Assembly (NCBI GenBank): GCA_018711525.1
Contig: DVIF01000078.1
Coordinates: 1-39,936 of the forward strand
Direction: 5' to 3'
From: Candidatus Ornithospirochaeta stercorigallinarum
Lineage (GTDB): Bacteria; Spirochaetota; Spirochaetia; Sphaerochaetales; Sphaerochaetaceae
Length of the DNA stretch: 39,936 bases
Every line of letters starts with the position of its first letter. Within the stretch, counting starts at the first letter, position 1. Below are positions 7,304-16,839 of the stretch, piece after piece. The position numbers and the translations under genes are program-made. A model generated the notes under the pieces. That model worked only from the letters and a program-made list of their open reading frames with translations. It was not told the origin of the DNA and did not search any database.

Positions 7304-8431
7304 ATGATCTACCTAGATAATTCCTCGACAAGCTTTCCCAAAGCACCAGGGGTAGCTGAAAGAGTATTCGAGTTTCTCTCAAAGAATGGAAGGAACATAA
7401 ACAGGACGACAAGCGGGAAGAGCTATGAGACTGTAAACGACCTGATAACCCTGAGGATGGATATCGCAGAGCTTATCGGACACGAGGGGGAGGAGACGGT
7501 CTTCCTAAACTCAGGTCTTACAGAGTCTATAAACACAGTCCTGCGTGGCCTCCTCTCAGAAGGAGACCATGTAATCACATCATCGACAGAGCATAATGCC
7601 GTCATGAGGACGATGGAATCACTGGGCATTGAATATTCTGTCACAAGAGCCGACAAGGACGGCAGGAACAATCTTGATGAGATTCCAAAGCTTAAGAGAA
7701 CCAATACAAAAGCAATAGTATTTTCTATCGCATCAAATGTGACAGGGGTGGTCGAAGATGTTGAAAAGCTCTCTTCGATAGCCGATGAATTGAAACTCCC
7801 CCTGATAATAGACACCGCACAGGCCCTGCCTTATGTGGATATAAAGATGGATGAGTGGGGAATAAGCGCTCTCTGTTTTTCTGGACACAAGGGGCTCCTG
7901 GGACCTGAGGGAACAGGAGGGTTCGCTACAACAAGGGAGTTTGCCCGGAGGCTAAAACCTCTATATACCGGAGGAACCGGAAGCTTTTCAGAGAGTTTCA
8001 AACAACCTGAGATCCTCCCCGACAAGTTTGAAGCAGGAACACGCAACATCCCAGGACTGTACGGTCTTTATGAGAGCGTAGGCTATGTCAAATCCCATCT
8101 GGAAAAGATCAGGGAAAAAGAGAGGAAGAACATTATGCATCTTCTCAGCGGACTACTCTCCATAGATGGTATAACAGTACACGGAGATAAAAGCGAAAAA
8201 AGGAATGCGGCAATCAGCATCAGTGCGAAAACAAAGGATAATGCAATCCTTGCAGAGCGTCTTCTTGAGCACCACCAGATAGAGACCAGGGTCGGTCTGC
8301 ATTGCGCCCCATCCGCACACAAAGTGCTCGGAACATATCCAGAGGGCACGATAAGACTATCCCCCGGGCCGTTCACAGAAAGCGATGAGATAGAAGAGAC
8401 CTTGAGGGCTATAAGGGAGGAGACAAGATGA
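7304..8431 (+). CDS. SelD-associated cysteine desulfurase (EF2568-type, class V aminotransferase fold)
   Basis: This 375-residue PLP enzyme has the Schiff-base lysine in CFSGHKGLLGPEG and the substrate Cys in RVGLHCAPSAHKVLGT. That last motif is typical of the cysteine desulfurase family found beside selD in genomes with selenium-dependent molybdenum hydroxylases. It would take sulfur or selenium from cysteine or selenocysteine and hand it on, in the cytosol. I chose ATG 7304 (MIYLDNSSTSFPK) because homologues begin at this strand and a -10 box lies six bases before it. ATG 7280 is in frame but falls inside the promoter. It is divergent from yedE and overlaps the next gene by ATGA. Confidence 0.87.
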   Translation: MIYLDNSSTSFPKAPGVAERVFEFLSKNGRNINRTTSGKSYETVNDLITLRMDIAELIGHEGEETVFLNSGLTESINTVLRGLLSEGDHVITSSTEHNAVMRTMESLGIEYSVTRADKDGRNNLDEIPKLKRTNTKAIVFSIASNVTGVVEDVEKLSSIADELKLPLIIDTAQALPYVDIKMDEWGISALCFSGHKGLLGPEGTGGFATTREFARRLKPLYTGGTGSFSESFKQPEILPDKFEAGTRNIPGLYGLYESVGYVKSHLEKIREKERKNIMHLLSGLLSIDGITVHGDKSEKRNAAISISAKTKDNAILAERLLEHHQIETRVGLHCAPSAHKVLGTYPEGTIRLSPGPFTESDEIEETLRAIREETR

Positions 8432-9369
8432 GAGAATACTATGGGGAATTGAAAAAACTTCTTGAGAAAGGGGCCGTGGATAGGATCACCGACCTGGAGA
8501 CGGGAGAAGAAGGGATCTACAAAGACGGCTCACTTATCCTCAGTACAAGCAGATACAGGGAACCATCGATATACAAAGAGGAGACGATCTCAATGCGCCC
8601 CACCCTCGTACTCTTTGGGTTCGGGCACATCGGCAAGAGCATCTACAAAATGGCGGAGATACTCGATTTTCCACTCATCGTCTTTGATGACAGAGCGGAC
8701 ATAGCAGATGACGAGCTATATGGGAAAGCTGAAATCATAATCGATGATTATGAGAAGATATTCAAAAAGAAATACTCCTTCGACAACCCTTATTTCCTCA
8801 TCTTCACCCATGGACACAAATGGGATGAAGAGGCTCTTTTCTACGTACTGAAGAACTACAGCTCACGCTATATCGGCATGATTGGAAGCAAGAAGAAAAT
8901 AGAGCTCACCTACTCCAATTTAGTAAAAAGAGGAATAGATGAAGGACTCATAAAGAGTGTCCATGCCCCAATTGGGATGGATATAAAAGCACAGAGCCCT
9001 GCGGAGATCGCCATCTCGGTCCTTGCCGAAGTCATAAAAACATACAGAGAAAACAAAAGGCAGATTACAATCGATGCCTCCATGCTAGGCTATCTTCAAG
9101 AGAGGGATGAAAAGACAATACTCGTAAGGATTGTCGAAAAAGAAGGATCCGGTCCAAGGGAGGAAGGATCTGAGATGGCAGTGACAGAAAGTGATGTATT
9201 CTCCTCAATCGGAGGAGGAGCGATTGAAGCTGAATGCATAAAAAAGGCAAGAGAGATGCTGTGCAGCAATGAGGAATTCAGACTGATGGATTTCAATCTG
9301 GAAAAGGACGGTCCTCTCGGCATGGCCTGCGGAGGAAATGCAAAGGTGATGTTCCGCCTGATTGTATGA
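8428..9369 (+). CDS. XdhC/CoxI-family molybdenum hydroxylase maturation protein, domains in reversed order
   Basis: The protein (313 residues) holds both domains of the XdhC/CoxI family. The Rossmann domain (GFGHIG, residues 64-69; IGMIGSKKK, 149-157; AQSPAEIAISVLAEV, 188-202) comes first. The XdhC_CoxI domain (VEKEGSGPREEGSEM, 236-250; SIGGGAIEAE, 260-269; GMACGGN, 298-304) comes second. In textbook XdhC the order is the opposite. Family members bind molybdenum cofactor and help put the terminal sulfido (or selenido) ligand in place before insertion into the hydroxylase. GGAGGAG lies before the ATG, and the start overlaps the csd stop as ATGA, so the two are coupled. It may fill the place of YqeB, which is not seen in this window. 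Confidence 0.82.
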   Translation: MREYYGELKKLLEKGAVDRITDLETGEEGIYKDGSLILSTSRYREPSIYKEETISMRPTLVLFGFGHIGKSIYKMAEILDFPLIVFDDRADIADDELYGKAEIIIDDYEKIFKKKYSFDNPYFLIFTHGHKWDEEALFYVLKNYSSRYIGMIGSKKKIELTYSNLVKRGIDEGLIKSVHAPIGMDIKAQSPAEIAISVLAEVIKTYRENKRQITIDASMLGYLQERDEKTILVRIVEKEGSGPREEGSEMAVTESDVFSSIGGGAIEAECIKKAREMLCSNEEFRLMDFNLEKDGPLGMACGGNAKVMFRLIV

Positions 9370-9386
9370 TAATTTTTCCATATATG

Positions 9387-9395
9387 TGCTATTCT
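9387..9395 (+). promoter_or_regulatory. Predicted leaderless promoter of the helicase gene
   Basis: An extended -10 box TGCTATTCT is followed by seven bases and ATG 9403. The -35 region is poor, as is common with extended -10 promoters. No Shine-Dalgarno site is present. Confidence 0.5.
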
Positions 9396-9402
9396 GTTTC
9401 TC

Positions 9403-11403
9403 ATGGGATATATGGAGAATCTTAATGAGGAGCAGAGGATTGCCGTCACAGCAGAGGACAGGCACATCCTGGTCCTTGCAGGAGCTGGAAGCGGAAAGAC
9501 CCGAGTGATAATCGCCCGGGCTGCATACCTCTTGGAAAAAGGGGTTCGCCCGGAGAAGATACTCATACTCTCCTTTACCAGGAAGAGCGCAAGGGAGATT
9601 GCAGAAAGGGTAAAGGGCGAGATAAGCATAAAGGAGAAGTCCTCACTCACAGGGCAGACATTCCATTCATGGTGCTATGAGCTTATAAAAAGCAATCCAG
9701 GCATATTCATGGAAAGCTCATTCTCCCTTATTGATGAGGATGATGCAGAGAGCATCTTCCGCTACACTTTTCCCCGTAATGATAAAGCCCCTCTCCCGAT
9801 AAAAGGCAAGGATGTACATGATGTATATTCATTCATGGTCAATACAAGGAAAAGCCTGAGTGAGGCAATCAGGGTGAAGCTCAGAAGGACATACCCCGAA
9901 GCTGAACTTGAAGAGTACATAAAAAGATATGGAGTGCACTACCGCAATGCAATAGAGGCATATGTAGGATACAAGAGGGAGCACAGGTATCTGGACTATG
10001 ATGACCTTCTGTATACGGTAGCTCGAACGCTAAGAACCAATGATAGAGCAAGAGGGTACATCGCCCGATGCTATGAGCATATCCTCATTGATGAGATGCA
10101 GGATACGAATCCACTACAGTATGACCTGCTGTCCTCTTTCTATGAGGACTCGCATATATATGCGGTAGGAGACGATGCACAGTCGATCTATGCCTTCCGT
10201 GGCTCTGATTTCAAAAGCATCCACAGCTTCACATCATTAGTCCCTGACTCGAAGGTATATAAGCTCAGGACGAATTACCGAAGCTACACAGAGATTCTTG
10301 ATGTCTCGAACTGGCTTCTCAGCCAGAGTCCGCTGCACTACGACAAGGAGCTCATAGCGAAGAAAGGAAGAAGCGAAAGAAAGCCCAGGCTGGTTCATAC
10401 AGACAATGGATACGAGGAGGCGAATTTCATTGTCGATAAAATCATAGAAGATATTGCAGACCAGGAGCACAGCTACATAGACCACATGGTCCTTTCCCGT
10501 ACCGTAATGGGGCTGAGGAAGGTGGAAGCAGTATGCATAGAGCGCGATATACCATACCGTCTATACGGAGGAAGCTCACTCATGGAATCAAAACACATAA
10601 GGGATGTCATCTCCCCTATCCGTGTCGTATTGAACATCCATGACGAGATCGCATGGATGCGCTTTCTGACACTTTTCAGAGGAATCGGTGAGAAAAGCGC
10701 AATGAAGTATGTTGAAGCCGTAAGAGGTAATGAATATACCGAGGATGCTATAAAATCATTGAAGCTGAACAAGGCTCCCGGCATCATCATCGACACACTT
10801 GAAAGGATAAACGAGAACAGGAAAAGCGCACTGAGTGCGGTGAAAGCATCGTATAAAGCTCTGGAGGAGAGACTTGCAGTACTCTACAAGGATGAATGGG
10901 CCTACAGGAAAAAGGACTTTGAAGTGCTTTTCTCCCTTGCCGAGAGAGCGAAGAATCTCGAGTCGTTCATATCGGATTTCGTGCTATCCCCTCGTCTTGA
11001 AGAGACGATGAGAAGAGATGAAAGCACCGATGATTATGTAATCCTCTCGACAATCCACTCTGCAAAAGGACTTGAGAGCAGTATCTGTTTCGTCCTTGAT
11101 GTCTCACCTTATGCCTTCCCGACAGAAAGAGCATATGCGGATGGCGCTGATGAGGTCGAAGAGGAGCGCAGATGCCTTTATGTCGCCCTCACAAGGGCAA
11201 AAGATGATCTATTCATCATGAGGAACACCAAAAGCGTAAGGGCATACGAGCTGGAAGGATCGAAGTGCCCCTATTTCCTCAATAATTTCGATTTGAACCT
11301 GGTTACGATGGTGACTGTTGAACATGATAATTCCATCGAGGGGGATTTCTTCAATGGAGAAATGAGCGACTACAGCATACTCGATGACATGGACTTCACA
11401 TGA
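9403..11403 (+). CDS. UvrD/PcrA/Rep-type superfamily 1 DNA helicase
   Basis: This 666-residue ATP-dependent 3'-5' helicase shows all main SF1A motifs in order: Q-motif LNEEQRIAV (7-15), Walker A AGAGSGKT (26-33), TFHSW, Walker B as DEMQDTNP (DExQ), DAQSIYAFRGSD, LRTNYRS, TIHSAKGLE and VALTRAKD. At 666 residues it is shorter than typical UvrD/PcrA (about 720). The C-terminus ends soon after the last motif and lacks the long tail that contacts RNA polymerase in PcrA/UvrD, so a Rep-like or specialised role is possible. It starts at ATG 9403 next to a -10 box. The TetR-type gene follows with only 10 bases between them. Confidence 0.9.
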   Translation: MGYMENLNEEQRIAVTAEDRHILVLAGAGSGKTRVIIARAAYLLEKGVRPEKILILSFTRKSAREIAERVKGEISIKEKSSLTGQTFHSWCYELIKSNPGIFMESSFSLIDEDDAESIFRYTFPRNDKAPLPIKGKDVHDVYSFMVNTRKSLSEAIRVKLRRTYPEAELEEYIKRYGVHYRNAIEAYVGYKREHRYLDYDDLLYTVARTLRTNDRARGYIARCYEHILIDEMQDTNPLQYDLLSSFYEDSHIYAVGDDAQSIYAFRGSDFKSIHSFTSLVPDSKVYKLRTNYRSYTEILDVSNWLLSQSPLHYDKELIAKKGRSERKPRLVHTDNGYEEANFIVDKIIEDIADQEHSYIDHMVLSRTVMGLRKVEAVCIERDIPYRLYGGSSLMESKHIRDVISPIRVVLNIHDEIAWMRFLTLFRGIGEKSAMKYVEAVRGNEYTEDAIKSLKLNKAPGIIIDTLERINENRKSALSAVKASYKALEERLAVLYKDEWAYRKKDFEVLFSLAERAKNLESFISDFVLSPRLEETMRRDESTDDYVILSTIHSAKGLESSICFVLDVSPYAFPTERAYADGADEVEEERRCLYVALTRAKDDLFIMRNTKSVRAYELEGSKCPYFLNNFDLNLVTMVTVEHDNSIEGDFFNGEMSDYSILDDMDFT

Positions 11404-11413
11404 AGAGGAGAAT

Positions 11414-11953
11414 ATGAACCGTTATTCATACATTAAGGACTATCAGAAAAAGGATGTTACATCGGCGGAATACAAGATGCAGGATGCTGTCATAGCCATG
11501 CTTCTTGAAGGGGAAGGGAACATCTCAGTAAGGACTGTGACGGAAAGGGCCGATGTGGACAGGACGACGTTCTATGCCTATTACGACAGGATTGAAGATG
11601 TCTATGAAGCGATAGAGGGCGAAGCTGTAAGTGACATACTCGAAGCAGAAGATGATGAGAGCCTTGACATGTTCATCGAGCACCTCTTCTCTTTCTTTGC
11701 AGAGAACAGGAAGACCGTCAAGGCCATGATAGCATGCCAAAACCGTTTCTCATATCTTGAGAAGATACTTACGGCAGTCAAATACTACATATCATCGAGA
11801 ATCACAAGGGAGTATTCGATTGAGAATGAGATGCTTGACAACATGATCTCCTCCTCAATGACAATCCCCCTCCTCTATTATGCACTAGAAGAGAGGGATG
11901 TCGATTTAAAAACGCTGCAAGAAAAGATATCAAGACTTCTGAAGAGGGATTAG
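11414..11953 (+). CDS. TetR-type transcriptional regulator
   Basis: This 179-residue protein has an N-terminal helix-turn-helix of the TetR/AcrR kind (NISVRTVTERADVDRTTFYAYYDRIEDV broken by normal spacing; key part TTFYAYYD near residues 52-59) and an all-helical ligand domain of unknown specificity. The ATG at 11414 was chosen because GAGGAG lies six bases ahead. It is probably co-transcribed with the helicase. Its stop overlaps the stop of the convergent xdhD gene by four bases (TTAG). A role in control of the hydroxylase operon is a guess from proximity only. Confidence 0.78.
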   Translation: MNRYSYIKDYQKKDVTSAEYKMQDAVIAMLLEGEGNISVRTVTERADVDRTTFYAYYDRIEDVYEAIEGEAVSDILEAEDDESLDMFIEHLFSFFAENRKTVKAMIACQNRFSYLEKILTAVKYYISSRITREYSIENEMLDNMISSSMTIPLLYYALEERDVDLKTLQEKISRLLKRD

Positions 11954-14829
11954 ATCCTTCCCATCCCCTTCAGTATCTTCTCAGGTGTAATCGGCCATGA
12001 GCGCATCCATACACCTGTGGCATCTGCAATCGCCATTGCAATCGCGGGAGCAGCTCCATTTGTAGCTATCTCGGAAATCGATTTCGCTCCGAAAGGACCA
12101 TACTGGTCATTCACATCGATAAGCACAGCCTTGAAATCATCAGGGGATTCCTCAATCATAGGAGCCCCGTAATCTGTGAAGTTTCCGTTTATGCACTTTC
12201 CTCCCTCATCAAGGACCATGTTCTCATACAGGGTGTGACCTATACTCTTCTGGACGGCACCATACATCTGGCAGAGTGCAAGCTCTGGGTTTATCGGAGT
12301 TCCCGCATCCTGAAGTGCATAGAACTTCAACACCTTCACCTTTCCAGTCTTCTTATTGACTGCCACCTCGGCAAAGTGTGCACCATAAGGGACTGCGAAA
12401 TTCGGAGTCACGAAGCTCCCTGTTCCTATGATCGCTCCCCTTCCATCTCCCGCAAGGGCTGTATGTATGAGATCCTTATAGCTGAGCTCTTTCCCGCTCT
12501 TTTTAGAGACGACCTTGCCGGGATACTCAAGCTCAAGGTCCTTCTCATCCTCATTCATCTGCAATGATGCCTCTTTCAGGACCTTCTTCTTAAGATCCTT
12601 TACAGCATTGAGTGAGGCGTTACCGCTGAAATATGTACCGCTTGATGCATATGCCCCGGTATCGAAGAGACAGGAATCGGTGTCTCCTGAGACAACGGAG
12701 ACATCTTCAAGAGGGCATTTCATGATCTCAGCACAGCATTTGGCGCTTATCGTATCCAGTCCGGTTCCTATATCAGCTCCACCGGAGAGGACTAGGAACG
12801 TACCATCGGAGACAAGCTTGACCTGTGCATTCGAATGGTCCAGACCTGGAAGACCTGAGCCCTGCTGTATCATGGCAAATCCTTTTCCTATCGTCCAGTC
12901 GGGATCATCAGAGACCTCCCTCCTGCCCCAGTCAATCATCCTGGCACCCTTGTCAAGGGCCTCTTCAAGTCCGCAGGATCCGACAGGGACGACAGTACCT
13001 TCCCTTCCTTCTCCCAGACCTTTGAGGATTTCGAGCATATACCCCGAGTGCACTATGTTCTTCTTCGCCATCATAAGGGGGTCTATTCCGAGCTTCATGG
13101 CAAGTTCTCCCATCGCACTGATTATCCCATAATACCCTTTTGGAGCCCCATACCCCTGATATGCCCCAGTCGGAGGGATGTTCGTGTAATAGGTCAGAAG
13201 ATCGTAGTACATGTTCTCTACTGCAAATATCGGAAGAGTCTTGCTCGATGCATTCATCGGGACTGTGAGACAGTGGTTGCCATAAGGACCTGTGTTCGCC
13301 CTCACGTCCATGTAGATTGCAGTAATCGTCCCGTCCTTTCTGCCGCCCATCTTCACACGCACCCTCATCGGATGGCGTGTGGAGTTAGCCCAGAACTCCT
13401 CCTCCCTTGAATTCCTGTAGTAGATGCTCTTGCCTGTAATCCAGGTAGCGTAGCCCGCGAGGTCCTCGACCAGGATATCCTGCTTGCTTCCGTATCCGCC
13501 ACCGACCCTTTCCTTGATTACATGGATCTTGTGCTCTGGTATCTGACATACCCAGGAGACGATTCTCCTTACATGGTACGGCACCTGTGTCGATGCATGG
13601 ATCACCAAGCGTCCGTTCTCAAGACGGGTGTAGCAGACATGCGGCTCAAGAGGTGTGCATTGAACCTGGCTCGTCTGATAGGTGGAATCGACAATGGCAT
13701 CTGCTTCTGCAAAACCTTTCTCGATATCACCGATTCCTCCATGGGCACCTGCTGCGATATTCTTTCTTATATCCCCATGAAGAGGAAACTGGTATATGAC
13801 CTTTCCATCAAGAGGATTCGCACTCTTATTGTATTCATCAAGGTCATCTGGAGCACCGGAGCGGTATTCAACAACTCCGTTATGTACCAACGGAGCATCT
13901 TCCGCCATCGCCTCTTCAACCGTGAAGACAGGAGCAATCGGCTCATATTCGACCTTTATCAAGGAAAGTGCCTTTTCTGCAATCTCATCGTTATCTGCTA
14001 CAATTGCAGCAACGCGGTCCCCGACGTGTCGGACCTTTCTGTTGAAAAGCCTCCTGTCATGAGGGCTTGGCTCCGGGTTTCCCTGACCGGCCTGCATGTA
14101 ATAGACATCGGGGCAGTTGAAGCACGTGATTACAGCATCCACACCTTCGACTGCTTCTGCGTCCTTGGTATCTATGCTCTTGATATATGCATGGGCATAA
14201 GGGCTTCTCAATACCCTCAGTACGCTATAGCCGGGAAGGATCTTGTCCTCCACGAAGACCCTTTCTCCCGAGACAAGAGCCTCTCCATCTATCTTTCCCG
14301 TAGGCTTTCCAACATATGAAAGCCCCTCGCGGAATGATGGGGACACCTTGCTCTTGTACTTCCCGTACTTCCTCTTCTCCTGTACAAGCTTTACAGCAAG
14401 ATAATAATGCTCATACCCTGCATCCCTTACGAAAAGGCCGGAAAGAGCTTCTTTGACATCATCTCTTGTCGCATCAGGCTTTCTTTCAAGCAGAAATGTC
14501 AGGATCAGTGCTGCAGAGGGAGCGTTATATGCGCTCTGCACGATACCTGAGTCTATCATGGCCTGTTGGACATCGTTTATCTTCCTGTCTTTCAACAATG
14601 ATTCGGCAGTATATATCTCGGCTCCATCGGCCCTGAAGAACGGAATGAGATTCGAATACATCAGACGAGAATTGAAAACAATGGTATCACTTCCTGTAAA
14701 ACCTTCCCTGTCATCGCTGTCCCTTACCGAATTATAACCAGCCGAATACAGCACGCTCCTGAGATCCTTGAGAGGCTCGTTGCTTTCAAGACGAAGATTC
14801 TTTCCGTTGATTCTTACCTTTATCTCCAT
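11950..14829 (-). CDS. xdhD: XdhD-type molybdenum hydroxylase, molybdopterin-binding subunit (putative selenate reductase/hypoxanthine hydroxylase)
   Basis: This 959-residue protein is collinear with E. coli XdhD/YgfN. Residues 1 to about 150 have the shape of the two-[2Fe-2S] ferredoxin-like domain but contain no cysteine up to about residue 235, so the clusters are absent, as in E. coli XdhD. The rest is the aldehyde-oxidase/xanthine-dehydrogenase Mo domain: VGGGYGSKQD, YQGYGAPKG, GGADIGTGLDT and the catalytic-Glu region GPFGAKSISEIATNGAAPA. It would hydroxylate a purine-like heterocycle or act in selenate reduction; the substrate is unproven. It is the last gene of the five-gene operon. 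Its ATG shares a base with the ygfM stop (TAATG). Electrons would have to come from the iron-sulfur subunit encoded upstream or from another partner. Confidence 0.9.
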   Translation of the reverse strand: MEIKVRINGKNLRLESNEPLKDLRSVLYSAGYNSVRDSDDREGFTGSDTIVFNSRLMYSNLIPFFRADGAEIYTAESLLKDRKINDVQQAMIDSGIVQSAYNAPSAALILTFLLERKPDATRDDVKEALSGLFVRDAGYEHYYLAVKLVQEKRKYGKYKSKVSPSFREGLSYVGKPTGKIDGEALVSGERVFVEDKILPGYSVLRVLRSPYAHAYIKSIDTKDAEAVEGVDAVITCFNCPDVYYMQAGQGNPEPSPHDRRLFNRKVRHVGDRVAAIVADNDEIAEKALSLIKVEYEPIAPVFTVEEAMAEDAPLVHNGVVEYRSGAPDDLDEYNKSANPLDGKVIYQFPLHGDIRKNIAAGAHGGIGDIEKGFAEADAIVDSTYQTSQVQCTPLEPHVCYTRLENGRLVIHASTQVPYHVRRIVSWVCQIPEHKIHVIKERVGGGYGSKQDILVEDLAGYATWITGKSIYYRNSREEEFWANSTRHPMRVRVKMGGRKDGTITAIYMDVRANTGPYGNHCLTVPMNASSKTLPIFAVENMYYDLLTYYTNIPPTGAYQGYGAPKGYYGIISAMGELAMKLGIDPLMMAKKNIVHSGYMLEILKGLGEGREGTVVPVGSCGLEEALDKGARMIDWGRREVSDDPDWTIGKGFAMIQQGSGLPGLDHSNAQVKLVSDGTFLVLSGGADIGTGLDTISAKCCAEIMKCPLEDVSVVSGDTDSCLFDTGAYASSGTYFSGNASLNAVKDLKKKVLKEASLQMNEDEKDLELEYPGKVVSKKSGKELSYKDLIHTALAGDGRGAIIGTGSFVTPNFAVPYGAHFAEVAVNKKTGKVKVLKFYALQDAGTPINPELALCQMYGAVQKSIGHTLYENMVLDEGGKCINGNFTDYGAPMIEESPDDFKAVLIDVNDQYGPFGAKSISEIATNGAAPAIAMAIADATGVWMRSWPITPEKILKGMGRI

Positions 14830-15497
14830 TACACCCTCCCGCTCTCTTTCCTGTAAAGAGTGGCAAGATAGCTCTTATATGAAGCACTGCCGAACATGTC
14901 ATCGTTGAACTTCAACTCATCATAAGAGAAGAATATCCCGCTTCCTTTCACCGCATAGCATTCACCTTCTCCGAATGATGCGGTCACCACTGCATGGCTG
15001 TGGCTTGTGAGGCTCTCCCTGAAATTCCTTACCTCAGCACTCGCAGGTATCGAAACACTCAGGATAAGGCCTCTCTTGAGGCCATAGTCCTTAATGCTCA
15101 TCCTTTCCTTCTCTCCATCGGATGAGACGACAGTCAATTCCGCACCCGATGCTGAAAGGGTCGGGATGAGGAAGGAATCATCGCGCCAAGAGGCGATGTT
15201 CCCCCCTATCGTCGCCTGATTCCTCAACTGAGGAGAAGGCATATAGCAAAGAGCCTCCTTCAGGTAGTCAGGCACAACCGGAGAGGAAAGCAGAAGGGCG
15301 AATGTGGCAGATGCTCCAATGAGGACTGAGTCCCCCTCTTTTCTGATTTCATCGCTTAATAAAGGAAGGATGTCTATCAGGGGGGAGTTTTTGTCCACTC
15401 CTGTATTAAGTCTTAATATCTCGGTTCCACCAGATAGGAAGAGGCCATCCCTTCCAACGGCATCCATCAATGAATCAACTCTTACAAGTTCCCTCAT
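14829..15497 (-). CDS. ygfM: YgfM-type FAD-binding subunit of the second molybdenum hydroxylase
   Basis: This 222-residue FAD-binding PCMH-type protein has LSGGTEILRL and the flavin loop ATIGGNIASWRDD. The pairing with an XdhD-type subunit directly downstream matches E. coli ygfM-xdhD. ATG 15497 is preferred over GTG 15500 because the AGGAGG site (it overlaps the upstream stop TAG) is then four bases away instead of one. The protein is somewhat shorter than the usual 255-290 residues, mostly at the C-terminal end, and may be a minimal version. Confidence 0.82.
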   Translation of the reverse strand: MRELVRVDSLMDAVGRDGLFLSGGTEILRLNTGVDKNSPLIDILPLLSDEIRKEGDSVLIGASATFALLLSSPVVPDYLKEALCYMPSPQLRNQATIGGNIASWRDDSFLIPTLSASGAELTVVSSDGEKERMSIKDYGLKRGLILSVSIPASAEVRNFRESLTSHSHAVVTASFGEGECYAVKGSGIFFSYDELKFNDDMFGSASYKSYLATLYRKESGRV

Positions 15498-15505
15498 CAC
15501 TCCTC

Positions 15506-16366
15506 CTATTCGTATATGCCGGGCTCGGCGCCCTCTGCGATCTTAAGCAAGAAGTCCTTAAGCATCCTCTTCGTGCTCTCCCTCCTGTATTCAGGCATCG
15601 CATGAGGAGAGAGGATCCTATTCCATGCATTTGTGAATTCATCGACATATGAAGGAATTTCAGCAACAGCTCTTCCGATGAGTATCATCTCTGCTTCCCT
15701 GCTCCTCTTGACCTTATCACCAGAGGCTCCTGAGGATGCCCTGAAATCCTTGATGATACCCTCTTCGACATCGACAAGAACAGAGAGTGAGAGTTTGCTT
15801 ATGGCATTGGCCTTCCTTGTACCAATCTTATGGTAGAAATAATGGGTGGCCTTTACAGGGGATACCCTTATCTCCTTTATGATCTCATCATCCCTGAGGA
15901 GCGTCTTCTTCGCCCCTGTGATGAAATCATCAACCTTGACAGTCCTCTCCCCATCGATGGAAGAGAGCACCAGGTCGGCATCCAGAAGGATGAGAGGCTG
16001 AGGAAGATCTCCTTTTGGTGAGGCATTGGCGATGTTCCCTCCTATCGTAGCGGTGTTCCTCAGGGAGACTGCTCCCATCTGGGAAGCTGCCTTCCTTATA
16101 TGGAAAAACACACGCTCATCATGGGCTATCTCACTGCTCGTGGCAAGGGCTCCGATTACCAGAGTGCCGTCATCCTCGACCCTTATCCCCCTAAGCTCCT
16201 TCAAATTGGTTATGATCATCACAGGAGACGGGAATGATGGATTTACACCTATGCCGTTCTTGGCCTGCACCATCAGGTCGGTTCCTCCTGCAAGAGGGAT
16301 GGCGTGTGTCTTCTTTCTTATCTCCAACGCTTCTGTGAGGTTTTCCGGAATATAACAGGTGCTCAT
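15506..16366 (-). CDS. xdhB: Xanthine dehydrogenase FAD-binding subunit
   Basis: This 286-residue protein of the CO dehydrogenase/xanthine dehydrogenase flavoprotein family has LAGGTDLMVQAKNG near residues 24-38, TIGGNIANASPKGD in the FAD loop, and the C-terminal CODH-like domain. It passes electrons from the 2Fe-2S subunit to NAD or another acceptor. The ATG overlaps the xdhC stop as ATGA, and the next start is eight bases beyond its stop, so the operon is tightly coupled. Confidence 0.9.
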   Translation of the reverse strand: MSTCYIPENLTEALEIRKKTHAIPLAGGTDLMVQAKNGIGVNPSFPSPVMIITNLKELRGIRVEDDGTLVIGALATSSEIAHDERVFFHIRKAASQMGAVSLRNTATIGGNIANASPKGDLPQPLILLDADLVLSSIDGERTVKVDDFITGAKKTLLRDDEIIKEIRVSPVKATHYFYHKIGTRKANAISKLSLSVLVDVEEGIIKDFRASSGASGDKVKRSREAEMILIGRAVAEIPSYVDEFTNAWNRILSPHAMPEYRRESTKRMLKDFLLKIAEGAEPGIYE

Positions 16367-16839
16367 GCATTCCTCCTTCTCTCATCTGCAAGACGGATGC
16401 TTTCCACAATCAAATCATAACCGGTGCATCGGCAGATGTTACCGCTTATCGCCTCCCTGATCTCATCCTCACTCGGCATCTCCTTCTCCTTGAGAAGAAC
16501 ATATGAAGCAAGGACCATCCCGGGAATGCAGAACCCACACTGGACAGCACCTCCATCTGCAAAGGCATCGATGATGATCTTTCCAAGCCCCGTCTCCCTG
16601 ATTCCCTCAATCGTCCAGATATCAGAACCGGCAACAGACCCCATCGGGATTATGCAGCTCGTGACAAGCTTTCCATCCTTGATTACGGAACATGCTCCGC
16701 ACTCCCCCTCTCCGCAGCCTTCCTTGACCCCCGTGAGGGAGAAGTCCTCCCTCAGAGTGTCTATAAGACGTCTGAGAGGATCTCCTATGAACTCTACCTT
16801 GTTCCCGTTAAGGGTGAATGAAATCCTGTTATCAAGCAT
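16363..16839 (-). CDS. xdhC: Xanthine dehydrogenase 2Fe-2S subunit
   Basis: This 158-residue ferredoxin-like electron carrier has two clusters. The plant-type cluster is ligated by GCGEGECGAC plus a later Cys in VTSCIIP. The helical domain cluster uses CGFCIPGM and CRCTGY. All eight expected cysteines are present. It links the molybdenum and flavin subunits. It overlaps the xdhA stop by eight bases and the xdhB start by four. The name xdhC here means the iron-sulfur subunit of E. coli XdhABC, not the XdhC/CoxI maturation factor. Confidence 0.93.
   Translation of the reverse strand: MLDNRISFTLNGNKVEFIGDPLRRLIDTLREDFSLTGVKEGCGEGECGACSVIKDGKLVTSCIIPMGSVAGSDIWTIEGIRETGLGKIIIDAFADGGAVQCGFCIPGMVLASYVLLKEKEMPSEDEIREAISGNICRCTGYDLIVESIRLADERRRNA

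Noticed and set aside
11950-12655. Loss of the 2Fe-2S cysteines in XdhD as a new degeneration
   Set aside because: E. coli XdhD also lacks these cysteines, so it is a family feature and not a local defect.
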